Shown: piece after piece, positions 55,240-64,000 of the stretch
Numbering within the stretch: position 1 is the stretch's first letter
Layout: every line of letters begins with the position of its first letter
NCBI GenBank assembly: GCA_032871835.1
Contig: CM065297.1
Span: 38,875,098-38,939,097 of the forward strand
Origin: Dipteronia dyeriana
Taxonomy: Eukaryota > Streptophyta > Magnoliopsida > Sapindales > Sapindaceae
Direction of reading: 5' to 3'
Length of the DNA stretch: 64,000 nucleotides
Made by a program: the position numbers and the translations under genes
Notes under the pieces: generated by a model
Databases searched by the model: none
What the model saw: the letters and a program-made list of their open reading frames with translations, nothing else
Told to the model about the DNA's origin: nothing

Positions 55240-56227
55240 TGCTTGGATTCTCTTTTCCCCTCTTGGTCATTTCACTTGTCCAAGTTTCCTACTCCGTTAT
55301 AAACTCTTTCCCTCTCCATTTCATTCTAAGAAGAAATTCAAATCAAGTGCGCAGAATTTTCTCTCTAAATTTTCTCACCTTCCAAACACCATAACTTCTT
55401 CATTTGAACTCAGATTTGAGTGATTCAAAGTTTAGATTGTTTTTCTATTCATCCTTCATCTTTTCTCTGAAGGTTTCAGTTAATTATTGCTGCTTTTCTT
55501 GGTATCTAATCATACAAAAACGGGACTGCACCTAGATCAACTAAGGTATTGATTTTCTCTCTAAGTTTTCTTTTAAAATTTGATCAATTGCCTTGGGTTT
55601 TCTTCTTCTATATATATTTGTATATTGTGAGTGTTTTAATTTGTGTTTTCAACACTTTCAAAACTAGGTTGAATTTCAATTGAAATCATTCATGTTGAGT
55701 TAGGTTTTGATTTTGCCTATGTTATCACATATTTGGGATTGTATTGTGCTAGCTTTGATTCTAGGACTATTTTGTGATCTTTGATTGATTGATTTTGTGA
55801 AAAATAGTTCATCACATGTATTAGGCTCTCTTGGCCAAAATTCTCACATAATACATGTGCTTATGTTCTTTTGAGTTATTCATGTGATTTGTTGAATCTA
55901 TGATTAGGAATATGCTCTAGAACTTATGCTTAGATATATTTGACATTGTCATATGATTTTAGCATGTTTTAGGTTTTTGTGATTTGAACCTGATCTTGTG
56001 ATTTGTTGATTATATCTTGTGATTCAAGTTTAGATATATGCATGAATCTAGTTTGTGATTAATATTGATCGTATCTTACATAATTTAGATTGACTACTCA
56101 TGCATGATGAACTAAACTATATGTGATTTGTGCATTCATGCTCATGTCTAGTATTTTCCATAGGTTGTTTTGATCATAGCATTCTATGTTGCGTGCTTGT
56201 TTGTATTTTGCATTCATGATCACCTAG

Positions 56228-56545
56228 ATGCCTTGTGAGAAGGAAGTCTTGACAATAGGTGTGAGACTTATGGTGTTGAGCAAGAAGTCTTAGCAAGAGG
56301 TGTGAAGCCTCGGATTGTCGAGCAAGGAAGTCTTGGCTAGAGGTGTGAAGCCTTGGATAGTCGAGCAAGAAGTCTTGCCTACAGTTGGGAGAACTCTGAT
56401 AGGTGAGCAAAGAAGTATTGACTAGAGTCGGGAAGACTCAGATCGTTGAGCAAGAAGTCTTTCCTTGGGTTCTGAAGATCTGGATAAGGTGAGCAAGAAG
56501 TCTTGACAAGAGGTGTGGAGCTTCGGATTTTTGAGCATAGGGTGG
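56228..56545 (+). repeat. Tandem array in the C1 5' LTR
   Basis: About seven units of roughly 45 bp with the frame GAGCAAGAAGTCTTGAC(A)AGAGGTGTGAAG...TCGGAT drift along the array. The best-conserved word is AAGAAGTCTTG. The matching part of the 3' LTR would start just past the window end. Confidence 0.85.
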
Positions 56546-56990
56546 CAACTTCTAGAGTAGGATAATAGGGTAGTTTCTAGGTGAAGAGGTCACTTGAGAG
56601 ATTGTACTTGTCTTATCTACTAGTGGATTTTGTTTGCCGGTGCCTGCTAGCCCGTGGATGTTTTCTCTTCGGAGGTTTACCACGTTATATCTTGTGTCAA
56701 CTTTTCTCTATCCCTATCTCTCTAATATTTGTATTGTGGATAGAACTCTTTATGTATGTTGACTTCCTCTTTATAATATAGATTGTGTATGTGTTACAAT
56801 GACTTGTTTGTATCACACTTTACTTGTGTTTATACATTGATTAATTGTCTTTAATTAATATATATATTGTGATACAAGCAATCTAGAGGACAAACTTTTG
56901 TTTGTTTATAAGGGAGTCTAAAAAGGTGCCTAACCTATTCACCCCTCTCTCGGTTAGCCTTGAGTATTTAAACGTGATTGTATTTTCAAT

Positions 56991-57002
56991 TGGTATCAGA
57001 GC
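56991..57002 (+). other. C1 primer binding site (tRNA-Met initiator)
   Basis: TGGTATCAGAGC, two bases after the LTR terminus. This is the classic plant Copia primer site. Confidence 0.92.
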
Positions 57003-57046
57003 AGGACACTAGATTGCACTTAGTGTGAGTCTGGGGTGATACTTTC

Positions 57047-58086
57047 ATGGTTTTTGTAAGGCGTTTTGAATTCATGGGTTTACAAGATGATGTAATGACT
57101 GAAGGAGCCTCAAATACTAGGCTACCATTACTTCGTGGCACTAACTATGGGTATTGGAAGTTGAGGATGAAAGCCTACATCCGCTCTATTGATGAAAGGG
57201 CTTGGATGGTAATGGAAGAAGGTTATAGTCCTCTTACCAAGGTTTTAGAGGATGGAACCTTGATACTCAAGCCAATGAGTGAATGGACAACAAATGAGTT
57301 TGAGGTTGCAAAATGGCACCTTTGTGCTATGAATGCCATCTTTGGAGGAGTTGATGGGCATCAATTCTCCTACATCCAAAATCTTGAATCTATAAAGAAA
57401 GCTTGGGATACTCTCCAAGTTACTAATGAAGGAACCTTAGCGGTGAAGAAATCGAGGCTTCAAATGTTGGCATCACAATTTGAAGGTTTAAGTATGGGTG
57501 AGGAAGAAAAGTTCGAAGACTTCCAATTCCGGCTTCTTAACATAGCTAACCAATGTCAAGCACTTGGAGTATCTATCTCAAAAGAGCGTTTAAATTGGAA
57601 AATCCTTAGGTCTCTTCCTAAGAGATTTAAATCAAAGGTGACGGCCATTGAGGAAAGCAAGGATGTGGATAGTATGAACATCGATGAGTTGCTAGGGTCT
57701 CCCAAACTTATGATATGTGCTTGAAGCCAAAGATCAAGAGCAAGGGAATTGCTCTCAATGCTATTGAGGAGGAGATTGATGATGAAAATTAAGAAATGGC
57801 ACTCTTGGTTAGAAGGTTCAAGAAGTTTCTAAAGAAGAATGCCAAACCTAAAGGCAAGTCTTCTAAGGAAAAAGGAGTCAAGAGAACATCATCTCCAAGG
57901 ATTGTGAAGAATAGTCAAGCCATGAACAAGAAAGAGGTTCAATGCTATAATTGTCAAGGTTTTTGTCACTTTGCGAGTGAGTGCACCAAGAAGCCATCTA
58001 AGAAAGACAAGAAAGGCAAAGTGTTGGCGGCTACTTGGAGTGATGATAATTCTAGTGACAATGAGAGCTCTAGTAGTGAGTCTTAA
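57047..58086 (+). pseudogene. C1 gag: UBN2-type capsid and CCHC zinc knuckle
   Basis: The start used is 57047; the conserved part begins near RLPLLRGTNYGYWKLRMKAY (57119). The frame to 57724 covers the Copia gag capsid region (WDTLQVTNEGTLAVKKSRLQ, EEKFEDFQFRLLNIANQCQ, ILRSLPKRFKSKVTAIEESK, DELLG). A one-base slip near 57697 ends that frame early; the other frame continues MCLKPKIKSKGIALNAIEEE to a TAA at 57790. It then resumes MALLVRRFKKFLKKNAKPKG to the zinc knuckle CYNCQGFCHFASEC (57943-57984), where the usual Gly-His has become Phe-Cys-His. TAA at 58084 precedes SDEELVSNFVALTASH in the next frame segment. Gag would package C1 RNA. Confidence 0.85.
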
Positions 58087-58098
58087 AGTGATGAAGAG

Positions 58099-59136
58099 TT
58101 GGTGAGCAACTTTGTAGCTCTAACAGCTTCTCATTCTTCACTAGATGTTGGTAGTACAATATCTTTGAACAAGAATCTTGATGGAAATCTAGATGGAAAT
58201 CTAGATGGATGCTCTAGTTCCATTCCTACTAATCTTGAGTTGTTGAAAAAGATAGAAAAGCTTGAAGAAGCTAGAGACAATGCTCAAAGAGAAGTAGTTG
58301 AGAAAGATGATTTGATCAAAAAGCAACTAGATGAGTTTGTGGTTGTTACTCGTAGACTTCTTGGTGAAAAAAGTGATATTATGAAGAAGTTTAGAGAACT
58401 TGAAATGATTAACCTTGAGAAGGATAATGTGATATCTTCTTTGAAGAAGAGAGAACAAGAATTGATGGAAGAGATAGACACGGCTAAGGAGGCTATAAAG
58501 GATTTAGTGAATGATTCGGTTAGTGTGTCTAGTGTTAGGAATCTTGTTAACTCTCATAGTGGTGAAGACGACTTGGTAGTTGAAGAGGAGCTCTTGGAAG
58601 CACCACTTCCTACACACTTTGATGAAGTCGTGATTGATAAGAAACCACACAAGAGAAGATCAAAAGCCAAGAAGAAGTTGGCAAACAAGGTATCTTTGCA
58701 AACTCCTAGTGAAGCTAGTTCAACTCCAAAAGGTACAATCTCATATTTTATTCCAATTTTCCATTATTGCAACACAATATGTCACATTAAGCCTAGGTGT
58801 TATAAATATATTGAAAAATGCAAATTAGGAAATAAATCTAGGGATAAGGAGATTAAATTTCAACTTGAACATGCTAAGGCCTTGAAAGTTGAGAAACATG
58901 ATAATTTTGCTAAGCATGAGAAAATGTTGTGGAGTAGAAAGAATTCTAATCTTGTTCAACTTTACAAAGCTTGTGTTGAAAATGTTATGGAAGAGTGTGT
59001 TAATGATATTCTTGTTAATCAAGTCATTGAAGGACTTTACTCTAGATTTAACATTGTTGTCAAGGATGATATTGGAAATGTTTGTGTAGGTACACCCAAG
59101 AACAAGTGGTTCAAAGGTGAGTGCTCTTATCACTAA
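58099..59136 (+). CDS. C1 gag C-terminal extension, 345 codons open: coiled coil and degenerate second zinc knuckle
   Basis: It is in frame with the knuckle segment after the TAA at 58084, so in the ancestor it was the C-terminal half of gag; the listed start is only the first Met after that stop. A coiled coil fills residues of about 50-150 (LLKKIEKLEEARDNAQREVV, IKKQLDEF, LEKDNVISSLKKREQELMEE). A Lys/Arg patch (KKPHKRRSKAKKKLANK) could be a nuclear signal. FHYCNTICHIKPRCYKYIEK looks like a second CCHC knuckle whose first Cys is Phe. The last 100 residues are lysine-rich and unrecognised. In SIRE-type elements gag is long and has such extensions, followed by protease; here no protease follows. 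Confidence 0.7.
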   Translation: MVSNFVALTASHSSLDVGSTISLNKNLDGNLDGNLDGCSSSIPTNLELLKKIEKLEEARDNAQREVVEKDDLIKKQLDEFVVVTRRLLGEKSDIMKKFRELEMINLEKDNVISSLKKREQELMEEIDTAKEAIKDLVNDSVSVSSVRNLVNSHSGEDDLVVEEELLEAPLPTHFDEVVIDKKPHKRRSKAKKKLANKVSLQTPSEASSTPKGTISYFIPIFHYCNTICHIKPRCYKYIEKCKLGNKSRDKEIKFQLEHAKALKVEKHDNFAKHEKMLWSRKNSNLVQLYKACVENVMEECVNDILVNQVIEGLYSRFNIVVKDDIGNVCVGTPKNKWFKGECSYH

Positions 59137-60827
59137 TATAAGAAGCACATGTGAAATAGCTTTGAGGCTATATTTCAATTGTGTTGAGAATTCTTGCTTG
59201 CTAGCTTTGAATACTCCATGTATTGATATGAACTTGGTTATCTCACATCATGATTGTTATGATGGTCAAAATTTGTTGATTAACTTTGAAGAAGTGTTTT
59301 TGTTATATGTGTTGATTGAGTTGAGATATTATGCTTTTTATACTCTTGTTGTGAAACATCGTCAACTTGGTGTCATGAGGACATCCAAGGCAAGAGTGCT
59401 CATAAAAAGGGTGGAAGTATGATATTTGATGAATATAATGTGCAAAAAGGTATCTCTATACTCTAATGCATATTCTCTTAGATATTCATTTTTTGACTCA
59501 ATTTTTGACATACATCTCATAGCATGTCATATTAGAGAATTTTGTATAGTATACATATGGTTTTCATTGACATTTGCTATTTTAGGATCTAATAGTGATA
59601 TTGTTCACATTGATCTTAACTTTGATGATTGTTTGTGTTTGGTATATTGAGTGGCATTACTTTTAAAAATATGAGCTTCATATTCTTTGAAAGCTACTCA
59701 TTAGAGAAGTAATGATCTTGAATAAGTCTCTACTTATTGCTCTTAGATCATGTGCTTATGAGCCATAAAATCTTGGTTTTCTAAAAATTGCACCTTGTTT
59801 CTCTTATATGTTTTGCTAGTAGGTTGAGTTTACTAATATGTAAACATTGGATACATCTTGAAGTTTTTGTGCTTAAGTACATTTAAAATGACCTATGGTT
59901 AGTATCCATTTTGCTTTGGCAATCACATAGAACTCAATGAGCACCTTCATGAAAAGGGCTACACACCTTGGTTGTGAAAGCTACCCAATGTTGGAAAGAG
60001 CTACACCATTGTGATGAGTGAAAGCCGTCATGAAGTGAATTTTTGTTTATGTAAAAAAAAAATGGAAAAATCAAAGAAGTGTTGAAATGAAATCAATAAA
60101 AAAAAAATCTTTGATTCAAAGCCTAAAAAGAAAAGGAGGAAGGCTTAAAAAGGAGTTTAGTTGAAAATCAAATGAGCTCGGGTTGAAAAACAGAAATGGG
60201 ATGACGATCCACATGCACACACACACACACTTATATGTTGAAAATCTATTCTCTTAAAAGCAAAAAATTCCGGATGATAATCGGTTTGACTTTTTATGGA
60301 AAAAGCTTAAGATGAATAGTTGTTGGAAATTGTTTGCATGTTGTTTATCAAACTACTTCTTGATATATATTTGAAGCATATCTCTCACACACACACTTTG
60401 TTTATGAGTATGATGATATCTTTGCAATTGTTGAAGAATTATGAGAGAACTTGAAAAATCTTTGTATATCTCTCTTAGCATATGTAGCTTATTTTGTTGA
60501 TATTTCTTCAAATTGCTTGAATGTGTGATTGTGTGAACTTCCTTATGAACCTTATGCTATCATGAATCTTAGTCATGGCATTTATCAAGGGGGAGCATTG
60601 TACGCTAGACATTGTTCTCTTTTATGATATGTTCACATGCTTCATTTTGTTATATGTTGGCATATTTTGACTTAATGATACTTGTAAGATATTACTCACT
60701 ATCTTTGTCTTGCATGATGATTCATTCTTAAGTCATATGTCATTGTTTTATATATTTGTGACTAATAAGCTTGTTTTGTCTTTCACTCACTTTTGTATGT
60801 TTATAGCATCTTATTTCACAAGAACAA
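59137..60827 (+). other. C1 internal region where pol would be expected; no pol motif seen
   Basis: Frames at 59117-59422 and 59426-59650 are short and resemble nothing I know. I looked for the protease DSG, integrase HHCC and DDE, RT YVDD and RNase H motifs of Copia elements on this strand and found none. The segment holds a CA microsatellite (60215-60230), A-rich runs (60052-60105), several ACACACAC words and a purine tract AAGGGGGAG at 60587-60595. Confidence 0.65.
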
Positions 60828-61880
60828 ATGGGGAGAACTAAAGTTACCGAAAGTGGAAATCAATTGAATCCCATTATGAAAGCCAAGTCAACCTCAAAGA
60901 GATCCAAAGCTTCAAGGTCAAAGGGTTTAGGGATCTTTGTAACTAAGAGGATATTTCAAGAGAGAGGCATTGACTTAGGTAATGTAAAGATTCTTATGTT
61001 CTTAAATGCATTAAGGATAGAAATTGGGAATCTTGGCTGAGCATGCTAGGAATAGTGAATGACACTATTGTTAGAGAAATTTATCATGAATATAGAGAGA
61101 GTGCCATCTTATTGGATGCTTTGACGGATGTTAGGGGTGTTGTGTTTAGAGTTAACCCGGTAAACGTTAACAAATTTCTTGGGCTATCTAGTGATATTGA
61201 TTCAAACTTTCTAGTCGTTGATATCATTGAGAATCTTAATATCATGGGTAGAACTCTATTTGACAATGCTTCTTTTGAGTGGAAAGGTAGAGCATATATT
61301 AGTCAACATGAGTTAACTAAGGCAAGTGCATTTTGGCATCTTTTCATTTGCACAAATATTATTGGATCTTCGAATTCAACCGAGTTGAATAAAGACAAGA
61401 TCAAAATAGTATATGCCTTAGTGACTAATCAACCTATAAACCTTGGGGATTTGTTTATGTTTTATTTGGATAACGCGGCTTTCTCAACTAGAGGAGATAA
61501 GAAGCTTGCATTACCGGGATATATAACTTCTTTGTGTTTAGCTCGTGGTGTTCAAATTAGTGGAGATGATATGTTGGTACAACCCTTGGAAAAGTATAAT
61601 GATAAACGTGTGTCATACATGTCATATAAGGATAAGGGTAAGACATGTGATACTTTTGGACTTTTTAGTTCACAAGTTTATTGTCAAGAGACTAGCATAA
61701 ACATTCTTCCGGATTGGGCTTTAATTTGAAGAAGAAGGTAGATGAGCTTAATGCTATAGTTGAAAAGCAAGATGCTAGAATAAAAGAGTTGGAGGAGTGT
61801 ATTGCATCAAGTTCAAGACCACCTTTCAAGCATTATGTTAGGTCAACTACACACACATCTTTCTTTGGTAGATCTAGTAG
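60828..61880 (+). pseudogene. C1 3' gene: similar to the putative plant transposon protein domain
   Basis: MGRTKVTESGNQLNPIMKAK starts a Lys/Ser-rich N-terminus, then GIFVTKRIFQERGIDL, until a TGA at 61038. The next frame, 61043-61729, encodes VNDTIVREIYHEY, DALTDVRGVVFRVNPVNVNKFLGL and SAFWHLFICTNIIGSSNSTE, then VTNQPINLGDLFMFYL and GYITSLCLARGVQISGDDML. These match my memory of the domain catalogued as putative plant transposon protein (Pfam PF20167), often carried near plant LTR elements. A further frame change at about 61726 leads into KKKVDELNAIVEKQDARIKE, a coiled coil, ending at 61881. Its role is unknown; position alone would suggest an extra or env-position ORF. Confidence 0.6.
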
Positions 61881-62342
61881 CTAGTATTTGAGTCTCATGG
61901 TATGTTTCTTACCTGTTGGCATCATTTCATGTCAAAAAGGGGGAGAAAGAGTTGTTATGAATTACTAGTTACTTGTTTCTTTTTTTTTATGTTGTTTTTG
62001 TGAACTTTTGGACTTTCAATGGCTTGTAATAATTAGTCTTAAGATTTGGTTAAGAATTCTTGTATTTGGCATGTATTGAGGGGGAGATACATGTATTTGT
62101 GGACTTAATTGTATATTCTTATCCATATTATATGTTGCCATTTGTTGTTTTTCTCTTGTATATGCATTGTGCTTTGAGATGGTTTGTAGGTTGCTTTAAG
62201 AGAAGATCAAGATGAAGTTCAAGAGTTGGTGAAGATTAGTTATAGGAATCTTACTCATTGTAATGTGAGGGAGTGTTTTTGTGACCTATCTTCATTTTTA
62301 TATTTGTAGTAAATGTATAGGTGTTTTGACATGGAATTTGCC

Positions 62343-62353
62343 AAAGGGGGAGA
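62343..62353 (+). other. C1 polypurine tract
   Basis: AAAGGGGGAGA directly before the 3' LTR start at 62355. Similar tracts are at 60587-60595, 61934-61949 and 62079-62086. Confidence 0.85.
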
Positions 62354-62354
62354 T

Positions 62355-64000
62355 TGTTAGGTTTTGGTTTGTGTTGGCATGAATTCCATATCAAAATGAT
62401 GTTTACTTGAAATGACTTAGTTGTTTAGGTTCATGGTGATTCAAGCTTCAAGGAAGAAGAAACAACAAGTCAAAGCAAGTTCTAAGTCTTCAAAGAGAAA
62501 TGATGCAATTTGTTTCTACAAAGGTATACTAAAACCTTATCTTTCTCTTACAAGGCTCATGCATTGGTTTGTAAATAACATGTTTTGGAATATGCATGAT
62601 TGGAAACTATCTCTATGTAGTTTGCATTCTAGTGTGAATTGTGTTTGTGTGTGTATATGTTTGTATAACATGGATATTGAACTTGGATTTAGTCTTAAAT
62701 CATTCTTGATTGAGTTCCGGTCATTTCAGTTACTCATACTATTGATTTCAAGTTCATAGTCAAAAGATACTACACTTTCAACTCATGTTTCATACATTGT
62801 CTTCGTCTTCATATATCGAGTCGAATTATTATTTTCTGGGTTGAGTATCTTATATTTCCATGTTTGTGTGAGAGTTACGGTTTGTAATCTACAAACAGAT
62901 TCGAATTCCGAGTTCGGAGGCCGGAGAACGCGAAGGAAGGTTGAAGGAGAAAGAAGCAAGCATTGTCTTCTTTCCCGAGATGGCGATTGGCCATCTCGGG
63001 GCAGAAGGCTTGCTGCCTCGAGATGCCCACGCGCCATCTTGGGCAGCAAGCTTGCTTGGCTTCTCTTTGCCCCTCTTGGTCATTTCACTTGTCCAAGTTT
63101 CCTACTTCTTTATAAACTCTTTCCCTCTCACATTTCATTCTAAGAAGAAATTCAAATCAAGTGTGCAGAATTTTCTCTCTAAATTTTCTCTCTAAATTTT
63201 CTCACCTTCCAAACACCATAACTTCTTCATTTGAACTTCTATTTGAGTGATTCAAAGTTGAGAGTGTTCATCTCTTCATTCTACATCGTTTCTCTGAAGG
63301 TTTGAGTTAATATTTTTGCTTTTTTTGGTGTCTAATCATACAAAACGGGACTGCACCTAGATCAACTAAGGTATTGATTTTCTCTCTAAGTTTTCTTTTA
63401 AAACTTGGTCAATTGCCTTGGGTTTTCTTCTTCTACATATATTTGTATATTGTGAGTGTTTTGATTTGTGTTTTGAACACTTTCAAAGCTAGGTTGAATT
63501 TCAATTGAAATCATTCATATTGAGTTAGGTTTTGATTTTGCCTATGTTATCACATGTTTGAGATTGTATTGTGCTAGCTTTGATTCTAGGACTATTTTGT
63601 GATCTTTGATTGATTGATTTTGTGATCTTTGATTGATTGATTTTGAGCTATTCATGTGATTTGTTGAATCTATGATTAGGAATATGCTCTAGAACTTATG
63701 CTTAAATCTATTTGACATTGTCATATGATTTAAGCATTTTTAGGTTTTTGTGATTTAAACTTGATCTTGTGATTTGTTGATCATATCTTGTGATTCAAGT
63801 TTAGATATATGCATGAATCTAGTTTGTGATTAGTGTTGATCATATCTTATATAATCTAGATTGACTACTCTTGCATGATGAACTAGACTATATGTGATTT
63901 GTGCATTCATGCTCATGTCTAGTATTTTCCATAGGATGTTTTGATCATAGCATTCTATGTTGCATGCTTGTTTGCGTTTTGCATTCATGATCACCTAGAT
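62355..64000 (+). repeat. C1 3' LTR, first 1646 bp (continues past window)
   Basis: It starts TGTTAGGTTTTGGTTTGTG and tracks 54416-56230 to the window end, apart from the two indels noted for the 5' LTR and scattered substitutions. By comparison with the 5' LTR about 0.75-0.95 kb remains outside. Frames at 62421-62759 and 62783-63195 are LTR noise. Confidence 0.9.

Larger units (their letters stand above)
54416..56988 (+). repeat. C1 5' LTR, 2573 bp
   Basis: It starts TGTTTGGTTTTAGTTTGTG and ends TATTTTCA. Compared with the 3' LTR it carries extra DNA at about 54612-54762 (two 57-bp CA-rich repeats) and at about 55800-55870 (an AATACATGTG inverted repeat). Hairpins occur at 55191-55239 and a tandem array at 56228-56545. 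Confidence 0.9.
54416..64000 (+). mobile_element. C1: Copia-type LTR retrotransposon without recognisable pol (3' LTR cut by window end)
   Basis: The 5' LTR (54416-56988) and 3' LTR (from 62355) match over the visible length. The primer site TGGTATCAGAGC (initiator tRNA-Met complement) follows the 5' LTR by two bases and the polypurine tract AAAGGGGGAGA precedes the 3' LTR. The internal region of about 5.4 kb encodes a Copia/SIRE-like gag and a separate 3' gene similar to the plant transposon protein domain. It shows no GAG-prepeptidase, protease, integrase, RT or RNase H motif. TAATT (54411-54415) is the predicted 5-bp target site. A non-autonomous element trans-mobilised by relatives is the likely reading. 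Confidence 0.85.

Noticed and set aside
58284..58481. Minus-strand frame of 65 codons inside C1 gag
   Set aside because: It is a shadow of the plus-strand coiled-coil coding sequence; its Ser/Phe-rich composition is the complement of Lys/Glu codons.
62783..63195. Several overlapping frames on both strands in the C1 3' LTR
   Set aside because: They arise around the hairpin region and differ from those in the 5' LTR, so they are not conserved coding sequences.

Overview
This window looks like repeat-rich intergenic DNA from a flowering plant, probably a eudicot given its AT-richness. I recognise no host gene, tRNA or rRNA. Nearly everything I can assign is a transposable element or its debris: Ty3/gypsy elements of the Tat type, a Copia element with very long LTRs and CCHC gag, L1-type LINE pieces, a CACTA DNA transposon, MITE-like foldbacks, solo LTRs and AT-rich microsatellites. 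No species can be named from the sequence alone.

Layout. 1-8190: a heavily mutated plus-strand Tat-like gypsy remnant (here G1). Its archaeal-type RNase H is split by a 2.1 kb solo LTR (S1, 2501-4646, target duplication GCATC). 8191-12004: AT-rich non-coding DNA with tandem repeats, foldbacks and a MITE. 12005-23841: a complete minus-strand Tat-like element (T1, 11.8 kb, duplication AATGG) with both LTRs, primer site, gag, protease, RT, two RNase H domains and integrase. It also carries an intron-containing gene on the opposite strand between pol and the 3' LTR. 23847-26190: copies of a dispersed AT-rich repeat that T1 interrupted. 26719-30745: an inverted arrangement of a roughly 1.2 kb tandem unit with a candidate solo LTR (S2) at its hinge. 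30794-32141: a non-autonomous CACTA element. 32461-36650: small TIR elements, a SINE-like sequence and two 3' LINE fragments.

36821 to the right end is one minus-strand L1-type LINE broken by two stacks of insertions. Stack 1 is a solo LTR (S3, 37229-50710) that itself received a second Tat-like element (T2, 37920-49623, same family and architecture as T1). Stack 2 is an LTR of the S1 family (S4, from 52624) that received a Copia element (C1, from 54416, running off the window inside its 3' LTR). C1 keeps a gag and a separate 3' gene resembling the plant transposon protein domain, but no protease, integrase, RT or RNase H is visible, so it looks non-autonomous.

How the parts work together. 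In T1 and T2 the minus strand encodes the retrotransposition proteins in the order gag-PR-RT-RH-aRH-IN. The plus strand carries an additional gene with its own start, introns and poly(A) signal. All copies contain stops or frameshifts, so none is obviously active, but shared intact features between T1 and T2 show what the ancestor encoded. The most unusual observations are the antisense intron-bearing gene, the pol-less Copia element, the inverted tandem block and the perfect hairpins in the Copia LTR.
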